In this document: in pieces, positions 1-6,828 of the stretch | Numbering within the stretch: the first letter of the stretch is position 1 | How the letters are laid out: every line of letters starts with the position of its first letter | Assembly: GCA_947426265.1 (NCBI GenBank) | Contig: CANEDJ010000020.1 | Span: forward strand, 1 to 25,561 | Length of the DNA: 25,561 bases | Origin: MGBC102946 sp022793145 | Lineage (GTDB): Bacteria; Bacillota_I; Bacilli_A; RF39; UBA660 | Direction of reading: 5' to 3' | Program-made: the position numbers and the translations under genes | The notes under the pieces: generated by a model | Seen by the model: only the letters and a program-made list of their open reading frames with translations | What the model was told of the DNA's origin: nothing | Databases searched by the model: none

Positions 1-77
1 GGACCTTTAGCTCAGTTGGTTAGAGCATCCGGCTCATAACCGGGCGGTCGTAGGTTCGAGTCCTACAAGGTCCACCA
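1..77 (+). tRNA. tRNA with CAU anticodon (elongator Met or Ile2)
   Basis: A complete cloverleaf can be folded. The acceptor arms are 1-7 and 67-73, the discriminator is A74 and CCA is encoded at 75-77. The anticodon stem is 28-32/40-44 with loop CTCATAA, so the anticodon is CAT at 35-37. The T arm is 50-54/62-66. The first acceptor pair is G-C, which excludes an initiator tRNA. A CAU tRNA of this type is either elongator Met or the Ile2 species whose C34 is changed to lysidine by TilS. The acceptor sequence GGACCTT resembles, from memory, Bacilli Ile2 tRNAs, but sequence alone does not settle it. The gene starts at base 1, so the operon probably begins upstream of the window. Confidence 0.96.
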
Positions 78-86
78 CTTTTATTT

Positions 87-171
87 GCAGGTGTGGCGAA
101 ATTGGCAGACGCACTAGACTTAGGATCTAGCGCCGTAAGGCATGGGGGTTCAAGTCCCTTCACCTGCACCA
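87..171 (+). tRNA. tRNA-Leu (UAG)
   Basis: This is a class II tRNA with a long variable arm. The acceptor arms are 87-93 and 161-167, the discriminator is A168 and CCA is encoded at 169-171. The anticodon stem is 114-118/126-130 with loop CTTAGGA, giving TAG at 121-123, which reads CUN leucine codons. It lies nine bases after the preceding tRNA and is surely co-transcribed with it. Confidence 0.97.
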
Positions 172-230
172 TTTAGTTTATATACGAACATTGTCTATTA
201 TTTGGGTGGGTTCGCTGTTTATAAATCTTT

Positions 231-261
231 GAAATAGTGTCTGAAAAGATACTATTTTTTT
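231..261 (+). terminator. Rho-independent terminator of the tRNA operon
   Basis: An 11-bp hairpin pairs 232-242 with 247-257 around a GAAA tetraloop, with one G-T pair, and runs into seven T (255-261). It lies 60 bases after tRNA-Leu, so it ends the tRNA operon and insulates the next gene. Confidence 0.9.
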
Positions 262-293
262 GTTATTCTATTTATGTTGTAACTAATTTAGTA

Positions 294-299
294 TATAAT
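294..299 (+). promoter_or_regulatory. -10 box of the HD hydrolase gene
   Basis: A perfect TATAAT lies 20 bases before the ATG at 320, between the tRNA terminator and the ribosome binding site. No good -35 box is present at 16-18 bases (the best match, TTATGT at 272-277, is weak), so the promoter is called mainly on the -10 element. Confidence 0.5.
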
Positions 300-319
300 G
301 TTGTTGAGGTGGAACTAAT

Positions 320-991
320 ATGTTAGAAAAATATATAAATCTTTTAAGACCAGAAGTAAAAACAATCTTTTCGAAAGACTCATCAGGTCACAATATAAGC
401 CATTTAGAAAGAACGATGAATAATGCTTTATTCTTACAAAAATATGAGGGTGGCGATGAATTAGTTATTGGTGTTTCTGCTTTCTTGCACGATGTTCATA
501 GGATTTTACAAAATGAAAAGGGAAAGTATTGTACTCCTAAAGAGTCTTTACCTATTATTGAGGAGTTATTAAATAAAGTACAATTTCCAGAAGATAAAAT
601 CAAAAAAGTGTTACATTCTATTGAGTTTCACGAAATATATAATTGGCATAATCCAAAAAATCAAGTAAATGATATTGAAACTTTAATATTACAAGATGCT
701 GATAATTTAGATGCTATTGGTGCAATAGGAGTTGCTAGAACATTCTCTTATGGTGGTGCTCACGGAGTTGTTATGTATGAGCCAGAAGTTCCATTGAATA
801 CTGCTGATGATTATGCAGAAGAAAATGGAGACGATGAGTCAACAATACATCATTTCTATCACAAGTTATTTAAATTAGGCGAAAATATGAATACAAAAAC
901 AGCAAAAATATTAGCAGATGAAAAAACAGAGTTTATGAAAAAGTATGTTGATGAATTCTTGAAAGAATGGAATGGGACATACAAAATTTAG
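320..991 (+). CDS. HD-domain phosphohydrolase, YpgQ/YedJ type
   Basis: This 223-aa protein matches the small YpgQ/YedJ HD family, metal-dependent phosphohydrolases reported to act on nucleotides (YpgQ has been linked to dNTP pyrophosphate hydrolysis). Visible motifs are a GHNISHLER segment with His28, the HD pair His57-Asp58 in SAFLHDVHR, the QDADNLDAIGAIG motif near residues 125-135, and the conserved C-terminal segment around STIHHFYHKLFKL followed by EWNGTY. The usual GHD is GHN here, but His28 keeps the metal-ligand position. The length is typical. GAGGTGG at 306-312 sits seven bases before the ATG and fixes the start. It is the only clear plus-strand protein gene of the window and stands alone behind the tRNA operon. 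The substrate is not predictable. Confidence 0.9.
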   Translation: MLEKYINLLRPEVKTIFSKDSSGHNISHLERTMNNALFLQKYEGGDELVIGVSAFLHDVHRILQNEKGKYCTPKESLPIIEELLNKVQFPEDKIKKVLHSIEFHEIYNWHNPKNQVNDIETLILQDADNLDAIGAIGVARTFSYGGAHGVVMYEPEVPLNTADDYAEENGDDESTIHHFYHKLFKLGENMNTKTAKILADEKTEFMKKYVDEFLKEWNGTYKI

Positions 992-996
992 AATTG

Positions 997-1192
997 ATGT
1001 ATTATATGTTTAAAAAGAAAGAAGAAAATGTTACAGTAAAAGAAGAAAAACAAAGAAAAAAGAAGTAAAATTATTGTTGATATTTTAAATGAAAATATTA
1101 CTGTTTCGGAGGCTTTATATAAATTGAAAGTCCTCTTATCAGATAATAAGACTGTTAATGAATGGATAGAGTCAGAATTACTAAGCGTTTAA
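997..1192 (+). pseudogene. Frameshifted small ORF with AbiTii-like remnant
   Basis: Two pieces in different frames follow each other. The first reads from ATG 997 to TAA 1066-1068: 23 very lysine-rich residues starting MYYMFKKKEENV. The second is open from 1040 to TAA 1190-1192 and reads SKIIVDILNENITVSEAL, then LYKLKVLLSDN, NEWIESELLSV, but has no ATG. The second piece fits the pattern of the AbiTii domain (a short helical domain of phage-abortive and accessory proteins: ..SEALxKALVLASxL..EWxxxEL). The junction lies in an A/G homopolymer-like run around 1052-1064. It looks like a decayed or truncated gene, though a sequencing indel is possible. The domain assignment is by eye. Confidence 0.45.
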
Positions 1193-1392
1193 ACTGTTCA
1201 CTATTTCGCTATCTATATATGGTGCTTTCATCTACATCTATTTTAGGACGCAATAAACTATATATTTTTCACATTCACTAATTTCATTTTTAAATACATG
1301 TTTGAATACATTATAAATCGTTTTATTTTTATTCAGCGCTTTCAAAGTTAAAATGAAATAATACTTTTTTGGCTGCCGAATATTTAGAGTAC
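1193..1392. other. Gene-free stretch
   Basis: No convincing gene, RNA or promoter is seen here. Short open stretches exist on the minus strand (for example one reading LYSKYSAAKKVLFHFNFESA within about 1325-1394) that look protein-like but lack starts and are broken, so this may be degraded coding sequence. Confidence 0.4.
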
Positions 1393-1423
1393 AACAAAAA
1401 AAGTAAGTTTCTTTCTTACTTTT
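1393..1423 (-). terminator. Terminator of the 139-aa gene, overlapping its stop codon
   Basis: A 9-bp hairpin pairs 1399-1407 with 1415-1423 around a 7-base loop. On the minus strand it is followed by a T tract (A 1396-1402 on the plus strand). The stop codon (1416-1418) is inside the stem. Confidence 0.85.
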
Positions 1424-1835
1424 GTAACATATTTAATAAATTAATTTTAAACATATCTTTCTCTGAGTGTTCTTTTGAAACCATAACACCTTTAAAAGTA
1501 ACAAGCTCTGATTGATGTCCCTCAGATAAAATATCTTCTGGTGTCAATGTACTCAGCATCACAATAGACTCTTTCTCATAAACAATATAGTGTAATTTTA
1601 TATCACCATGGACTTTTGAAAACATTGCATCTGTTGGTAATTTTAATTCATAAGTTTTTGTACCTTTTGCTTTATTTGTAGATACTAACTCTCCAAGAAA
1701 GTTTCCTTCTTTTAGCGCAGGATAATATTCAAAATACAATTTTTTATATGCTAACATGTTATATTTTTTTAAAGATCTCTCTAATTTTTTAAACTCATTT
1801 TCATTTACATATTCGAATAAAAATGTACCTTTCAT
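1416..1835 (-). CDS. Hypothetical protein, 139 aa
   Basis: I do not recognise the family. The product is soluble, with no signal peptide or membrane segment, and mixed charge (lysine- and glutamate-rich). It starts MKGTFLFEYVNENEFKKLE and ends NLLNMLQK, with a probable alternating beta-rich middle (KTYELKLP, DIKLHYIVYEKESIVML). Reality is supported by a purine-rich ribosome binding site (AGAGGGGGAG) just upstream, a strong consensus promoter at 1882-1911 and a terminator that overlaps the stop. It is therefore an independent single-gene transcription unit. Its promoter is among the best in the window, so it may be well expressed. Confidence 0.8.
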   Translation of the reverse strand: MKGTFLFEYVNENEFKKLERSLKKYNMLAYKKLYFEYYPALKEGNFLGELVSTNKAKGTKTYELKLPTDAMFSKVHGDIKLHYIVYEKESIVMLSTLTPEDILSEGHQSELVTFKGVMVSKEHSEKDMFKINLLNMLQK

Positions 1836-1881
1836 ATTCTCCCCCTCTTTCTAATAAGCATAAACACTTTGATTCCATCTA

Positions 1882-1911
1882 ATTATACCAAAAAAATATA
1901 TACATTGTCAA
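1882..1911 (-). promoter_or_regulatory. Consensus promoter of the 139-aa gene
   Basis: On the minus strand TTGACA (1906-1911) and TATAAT (1882-1887) are separated by 18 bases. Both hexamers are perfect sigma-A type boxes, about 45 bases upstream of the ATG. Confidence 0.9.
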
Positions 1912-1941
1912 TGTGTTCCATTATTAACCATTTCAAACATC

Positions 1942-1970
1942 AAAAAAGATCGCAAACACGATCTTTTTTT
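1942..1970 (-). terminator. Terminator of the surface-protein operon
   Basis: An 11-bp hairpin (1942-1952 with 1959-1969, loop CAAACA) has A and T tracts on both sides, so it ends the minus-strand gene stopping at 1979 and could act in both directions. Confidence 0.88.
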
Positions 1971-1978
1971 CATAAATT

Positions 1979-4753
1979 CTATTTAACTAATTGAAAACCT
2001 TCTTCAAGCTGGCCTTGAAATTCTTCTTGCTGCTGTGGTTCTCCTTCACCAACTAGCTCTGTTCTGGCTGCTTCTAACGCGGCAATTTGAGCAGATAAAT
2101 CTCCTTGATCTGCAACTTGCACTTCTTCTTGAACATAAGCTGCGGCTTGAGCTTGTTGCTGTCCTAACCAGTTCTGATAAGCACTCCAAATTTCTGGAAA
2201 CTGGTTTCTTAATATATCTTCAGGAATATTTTCACATAACGCCAGATTACCCATCAATTGTGAAATTGTATAATTTCCATACACAATATCACTATATTCT
2301 TCTTCTACAACTTCGCCTGCTACTGGTTCTCTACCACCATTTAACATTTCTTCTAGCTCTGCTTGTTCTTCTGGTGTCAATATATCTAAAATTCCTTGAT
2401 CAATCTCATCTAATACAGAGTCATCTTCTGATGGTGGTTGAACAATAACACCAGAATTATTATTCCCAAAATTATTCTCTCCTTGATTATTAGAACCTAT
2501 TTCTAGCTGGGAATCTTTTGAAAGGGTACTATCCACATCTGAATAATGAATGCCACTTTCACCTACAGTTGTCCATTCAGATGCACCAGGAATTCGATTT
2601 AAAATTTCATCAATTTCTTCTTTACTTCCTGTAATAACTTTATCTCCAGTTGTTTTATCAATTATATTGCCATATCCATCCATGTAAACATTAGGATTTG
2701 TAATAGTCACTTTACTTTCTTCAGTTACTACAACATTTCCTACTCCCTCTACAAAATCTATTTGGTCACGATGATCTTCCATATAATCTTTATAACCATC
2801 ATATATAGTCCCTTGGTAATCTTGAGAAGCATCATAAGCACCTTTTGTTTCTGTATCTACAACGATAGGTTGTTCTCCTGGCTTCAAAATAACAAAATCA
2901 CCATCTTTGTTCACGGTTACTATTCCGCCTTCTTTTTTTGCAAATTCATCAATTACATCTTCAAAGTTCTGACGATTTTCTTTTTCCAATTCTGCTTCAA
3001 CCTGTGTTTGGACTTTCTTTTCCTCTTCTGTTTCAGGTTGTTTTGATACAGTTTTAACAATTTCTACTTCTACTGGAGTTGTTACTACACCAGTGCCTTT
3101 ACTTCCTTCACTACTTTGGCTTTTTACTTGACGATTATTATTTTCAATATTTTCTAGAATATCCCATTCTCCTAATTGAACTTTATTCGTTTCCAAATAA
3201 GGTAAAACTTGATCTTCTATTACAACTTTATTTCCATCTTGACCTTCAGGTAAAGTTAATAAATATTGAGCATAAGCAGCTACTTCTGAACCCGTATATG
3301 TAATTGCTGCATCAAATTTGGAATCTAATTTTCTCATGTATTCTGCCCAATCATCGGAATAGAAAGTTGAAGTTGTATCTGTTAGACAATCATAATTAAC
3401 GTTATACAAATCCATAATATCTTGGCCAACAACCTCTGCATTATAAACATTTGCTTGTTGATAAATCAATGAAGTTGAAAGCATTCCTAAAGGACCACTA
3501 CTAGTAGCTGCCACTGGATTTTCTACTCTACTTTTTATTAAAGTGATTAAGCTATCAGATTCTCCTTTTTGATTTTGAATAATTGCTTCTTCATAAGCTT
3601 TAATATATTCACTATATTCTTTATTTGATAAGAATTCATAAATGAATGCATTTTCTTCTTTTGTTGTATAAATAGCACCTAAGATATTATTAACTCTGTT
3701 AAAATCACTACTTAACTCTTCTTTGTCTGTATCGCTATCTGCTAATAATTTTGTAAAAGTTAATTCGTCCATATCTTCTAAATTAATTGTAATAAGCCAG
3801 TTATTTAATTGTTCTGGTGAAACTGCAAGTTTTCCCTCATTACTAAGTTTCATACATTCTTCTTCTGAAACAACTGGAACACCACGTTCCATCACAGCTT
3901 GTGCTAACAACTGTAATTTTTCTGTATGAGTTTCTTGATCATTAATATTGAAATTATGATTTTCGTCTACCTCAAATGTTTTTAAATCTATTTCTGTTTG
4001 TTTAGGCGAAGTCGTTCCAAGATTGCCTTCGTCCACTTGAGTATGTAAAAATGCCCTATCAATAAAAATTCCTGCTCCAAAAACGATAGCTAAACCTGCT
4101 GCTGTACAAAAGATTTTATGTTTTTTTACAAAATTTGCAAACTTACTATTGAGAAATTTATTTTTTGAAGATTGCTTTTCTCTTTTTACTTTAACAGTCT
4201 TATTATCATAAGGATTCTTTCCTGTTACAACGAACATTGTTCCATTCTTTAATCTTTCCCAAAATCCTTGTTGTTTTGGTTCTGAAGCGATCTTTTCATC
4301 TTTAAGTTCTTGAAAATGAGGATATGCAATATTTTTAAAATAAGCAATATCTTCTTCTTTAAATAATCCATCTGTAATAGAATCTCTAACATAATCTTCA
4401 TCGTCTAAAATTGATAAAATTTGATCAATTTTAGCATCTGCTTCTGCTAAATTTCCTGCTTCTATTAAGTCTTCTATTTCTGTTTGTCGTGCAGCAAAAG
4501 CATAATCATCTGGAATATCTATTGAGGAGGTTGCATTTCTTTCATATATTTTAACCGCCTCAGATACAAATTGATCTTGAAGATAGTCGTCTACAGTATC
4601 AGAACTCACCCCTGTTAATATCGCTGTCTTTTTTATAAGAGGAATCAAACGATTCACTTCATTATTAAAAGCACTTCTATCTACAAAAGATCCTGATAAA
4701 ATATCTGCTTCTAGTGTATCCAATCTTCTTCTTATTACATCTTCTAAATTCAT
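1979..4753 (-). CDS. Large single-pass membrane protein with extracellular region, 924 aa
   Basis: I do not recognise a named family. The N-terminal 210 residues are soluble, acidic and probably helical (begins MNLEDVIRRRLDTLEADIL). A basic stretch, KKHK, precedes one membrane segment at about residues 214-236 (FCTAAGLAIVFGAGIFI). About 690 mostly acidic, low-cysteine residues follow, presumably outside the cell. This outer part has an N-rich linker (near NNQGENNFGNNNSG) and a Q/E-rich C terminus (QQQAQAAAYVQEE). AGGAGCG lies seven bases before the ATG. The gene follows the 617-aa repeat protein by 20 bases with no terminator between, so the two form an operon. The context suggests a cell-envelope partner or scaffold for the repeat proteins; that role is inference. 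Alternatives are a sensor or an adhesin anchor. Confidence 0.85.
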   Translation of the reverse strand: MNLEDVIRRRLDTLEADILSGSFVDRSAFNNEVNRLIPLIKKTAILTGVSSDTVDDYLQDQFVSEAVKIYERNATSSIDIPDDYAFAARQTEIEDLIEAGNLAEADAKIDQILSILDDEDYVRDSITDGLFKEEDIAYFKNIAYPHFQELKDEKIASEPKQQGFWERLKNGTMFVVTGKNPYDNKTVKVKREKQSSKNKFLNSKFANFVKKHKIFCTAAGLAIVFGAGIFIDRAFLHTQVDEGNLGTTSPKQTEIDLKTFEVDENHNFNINDQETHTEKLQLLAQAVMERGVPVVSEEECMKLSNEGKLAVSPEQLNNWLITINLEDMDELTFTKLLADSDTDKEELSSDFNRVNNILGAIYTTKEENAFIYEFLSNKEYSEYIKAYEEAIIQNQKGESDSLITLIKSRVENPVAATSSGPLGMLSTSLIYQQANVYNAEVVGQDIMDLYNVNYDCLTDTTSTFYSDDWAEYMRKLDSKFDAAITYTGSEVAAYAQYLLTLPEGQDGNKVVIEDQVLPYLETNKVQLGEWDILENIENNNRQVKSQSSEGSKGTGVVTTPVEVEIVKTVSKQPETEEEKKVQTQVEAELEKENRQNFEDVIDEFAKKEGGIVTVNKDGDFVILKPGEQPIVVDTETKGAYDASQDYQGTIYDGYKDYMEDHRDQIDFVEGVGNVVVTEESKVTITNPNVYMDGYGNIIDKTTGDKVITGSKEEIDEILNRIPGASEWTTVGESGIHYSDVDSTLSKDSQLEIGSNNQGENNFGNNNSGVIVQPPSEDDSVLDEIDQGILDILTPEEQAELEEMLNGGREPVAGEVVEEEYSDIVYGNYTISQLMGNLALCENIPEDILRNQFPEIWSAYQNWLGQQQAQAAAYVQEEVQVADQGDLSAQIAALEAARTELVGEGEPQQQEEFQGQLEEGFQLVK

Positions 4754-4773
4754 ATTTATCGCTCCTTTTTACT

Positions 4774-6627
4774 CTAAATTTCCCATTTATCAATAATTTG
4801 ATATCCATTATTTAATAAATAAGTATTATTACAGTTACTAATTTGATAGTCTGTTTTCCCACCTATAATATTTCTTGTTCTGTAACTATAAAGAGTAACG
4901 TTTCTTTCTACTGTTACAAGTCCATAAACCGCTTCTCTTTTTGTTGATGTATCATAATCAACAATTACATTTTGAGTTCCATATACAGGTACTTCATGTT
5001 GTGCTGTTCTTAAACATTGATATACTGAACTTTCATTTGTTGCAGTTGATTTTTTACTAACAGTTCTTGTTTCCTTTTTATAAATTGTATACAACCTTGC
5101 TCCACAATTACCACAAGTTTCAGTTCCTACAGATATTTTTGTATATCTTACAGTACTTGTATTCGTTGGAGTTGAATAAAGCTTAACAAGTCCAGCTGAT
5201 TGCCATGCCCCATATGTTACATTGCTACTAACACTTCCTGTCGATGTAATAACATAACCATATTCAGCACATTCTTTTTCAGTTCTAGTTCCAATCAATA
5301 CTTGCTTTTTACCATAAATTGGCTTATTTGGATCTTTGTATGTAACAGTTTTATATCCAATTAATTGATTTTCTTGTTTTTGTTGTGTTACTGTCTTATA
5401 ACGTTCCTGTCTCAAATTACTTGATGATAATCTATTTTCTGACCAGTCTGACCATGATGACCATTCACCATAACTACTACTAGTAGTTTTCATATATTTA
5501 CATTGATATTGCTTTGGAGTTGTACACTCTGCTTCATAAGTGGCTTTACTTACTACATTACCATTCTTTCCATAATAAACTCCATTTATATATTTACAAA
5601 TATATGTTGGGGTTGGTTCATTTTCACATTCTTTTTTATATGTTGACTCACTTACTATGTTACCATTTTTTCCATAATAAATTCCATTTACATATCTACA
5701 AATATATATTGGAGTTGGTTCATCTTCACATTCTTTTTTATATGTTGACTCACTTACTACATTTCCATCTTTTCCATAATATTTTCCATTTACATATTTA
5801 CAAATATATGTTGGAGTTGGTTCATCTTCACATTCTTTTTTATATGTTGATTCACTTACTATATTTCCATCTTTTCCATAATAAGCACCATTTACATACT
5901 TACAATAATATTTTTCTTCTAATTTACATTCTTTATCATAAGTTGCTTTATCAACAACGTCTCCATTTGCCCCATAATAAGAGCCATTCACGTATTGACA
6001 ATAATATTTTCCTGGTTTACAGTTATCACTTACACAATTGTTATTAATTATAATATTGTTATTAATAATTGGTCTAATTATAGTTTCTTTTATAATAGTA
6101 GATGGCTGTGATGGATTAATCGTTGGAGATTTTATATCATCTTGATCCTTTTCACAAATTCCAGTTTCACAATAATCATAACATCCCATTACAACTAATA
6201 AGTAATTTTCTTGGTTTGTACACTTTAAATTGACCTTCATGATAAATTCTTCATCTTCTTTTGTAATACTTACATAAGATTCTTCTAAATCACATTGATT
6301 TCCATCTCTATCAACAAAAGGTAATATAATCTTTTTATCGAGCATTTCTCTTAAAGTCATTGATACTTTATCACCAACATTTTTTGGTAATCTTGGTGTT
6401 GTATAATAACTTTTAGCTGCATCTTTCATTGTAATTATATTATCATTAAAAATGCGATCATAAAGTGGCTCTAGTGAACTTAGACTTTCTGTAGACTTTA
6501 ACTTATCTAAATCGCTCTTACTTGGAAATAAACATATTAAAATAAATATGAACATTACCATTAATAATATTTGAATAATAACACCTTTAATTGAGCTTTT
6601 GTCTTTTCTTTCTTCATATTCATACAT
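4774..6627 (-). CDS. Membrane-anchored, pilin-like repeat protein A, 617 aa
   Basis: A membrane segment at residues 13-34 (KGVIIQILLMVMFIFILIC) is followed by a domain at about 45-160 that resembles type IV pilin/pseudopilin globular regions: MKDAAKSYYT, LPKNVGDKVSMTLREML, DRDGNQCDLEESYV. An Asn/Ile-rich linker (IINNNIIINNNC) then leads to five tandem repeats of 32-34 residues, each with two cysteines (CKYVNGKYYGKDGN, then a CEDEPTPT linker). The C-terminal 220 residues are unique and rich in Ser, Tyr and Thr, with a CGNCG motif. A clear pilin cleavage motif is absent. AGGGGGA lies seven bases before the ATG and a strong promoter precedes it. It is a paralog of the 583-aa protein encoded just upstream. 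It is predicted to be extracellular, with disulfide-stabilised repeats; its function (adhesin, filament subunit, binding protein) is unknown. Confidence 0.85.
   Translation of the reverse strand: MYEYEERKDKSSIKGVIIQILLMVMFIFILICLFPSKSDLDKLKSTESLSSLEPLYDRIFNDNIITMKDAAKSYYTTPRLPKNVGDKVSMTLREMLDKKIILPFVDRDGNQCDLEESYVSITKEDEEFIMKVNLKCTNQENYLLVVMGCYDYCETGICEKDQDDIKSPTINPSQPSTIIKETIIRPIINNNIIINNNCVSDNCKPGKYYCQYVNGSYYGANGDVVDKATYDKECKLEEKYYCKYVNGAYYGKDGNIVSESTYKKECEDEPTPTYICKYVNGKYYGKDGNVVSESTYKKECEDEPTPIYICRYVNGIYYGKNGNIVSESTYKKECENEPTPTYICKYINGVYYGKNGNVVSKATYEAECTTPKQYQCKYMKTTSSSYGEWSSWSDWSENRLSSSNLRQERYKTVTQQKQENQLIGYKTVTYKDPNKPIYGKKQVLIGTRTEKECAEYGYVITSTGSVSSNVTYGAWQSAGLVKLYSTPTNTSTVRYTKISVGTETCGNCGARLYTIYKKETRTVSKKSTATNESSVYQCLRTAQHEVPVYGTQNVIVDYDTSTKREAVYGLVTVERNVTLYSYRTRNIIGGKTDYQISNCNNTYLLNNGYQIIDKWEI
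5521..6010 (-). repeat. In-gene tandem repeat, 5 units of 96-102 bp
   Basis: Direct repeats inside the 617-aa gene. The same cysteine codon context recurs at 5525, 5627, 5729, 5831 and 5927 (periods 102, 102, 102, 96). Central units are nearly identical, pointing to recent unit duplication. Each unit encodes a C-x(22-24)-C module with a YYGKxGN core. Confidence 0.92.
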
Positions 6628-6659
6628 AACAAATTCCCCCTTCTCAATTTGATTGCGCT

Positions 6660-6688
6660 ATAATACCATAAAACATAAGCTTTGTCAA
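6660..6688 (-). promoter_or_regulatory. Promoter of the repeat-protein A / 924-aa operon
   Basis: On the minus strand TTGACA (6683-6688) and TATTAT (6660-6665) are separated by exactly 17 bases. The start codon is about 33 bases downstream of the -10 box. Confidence 0.88.
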
Positions 6689-6804
6689 ATTTCGACTTTT
6701 TCCCACAAAAAAATTGCCTATGTGACTTAATCATACCATAGTTAAATTTCTTTGTCAATTTTCTAATATCTTATTTCATTAGGAAAAACAACAAATCTTG
6801 GATG

Positions 6805-6828
6805 AAAAAAAGATGTTATTACATCTTT
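6805..6828 (-). terminator. Terminator of repeat-protein B gene, overlapping its stop codon
   Basis: An 8-bp hairpin (6809-6816 with 6821-6828, loop TATT) is followed on the minus strand by seven T (plus-strand A 6805-6811). The TAA stop at 6827-6829 lies in the stem. Confidence 0.88.

Noticed and set aside
5514..6047. Long plus-strand open frames opposite the repeat regions (also 7498-7959, 7565-7894, 2035-2448)
   Set aside because: They are antisense to well-supported genes, are Leu/His/Ile/Tyr/Phe-rich products of AT-biased complementary codons, and lack ribosome binding sites.
6561..6758. 65-aa minus-strand frame over the promoter of repeat protein A
   Set aside because: It spans a consensus promoter and the start of the real gene in another frame, with no ribosome binding site.
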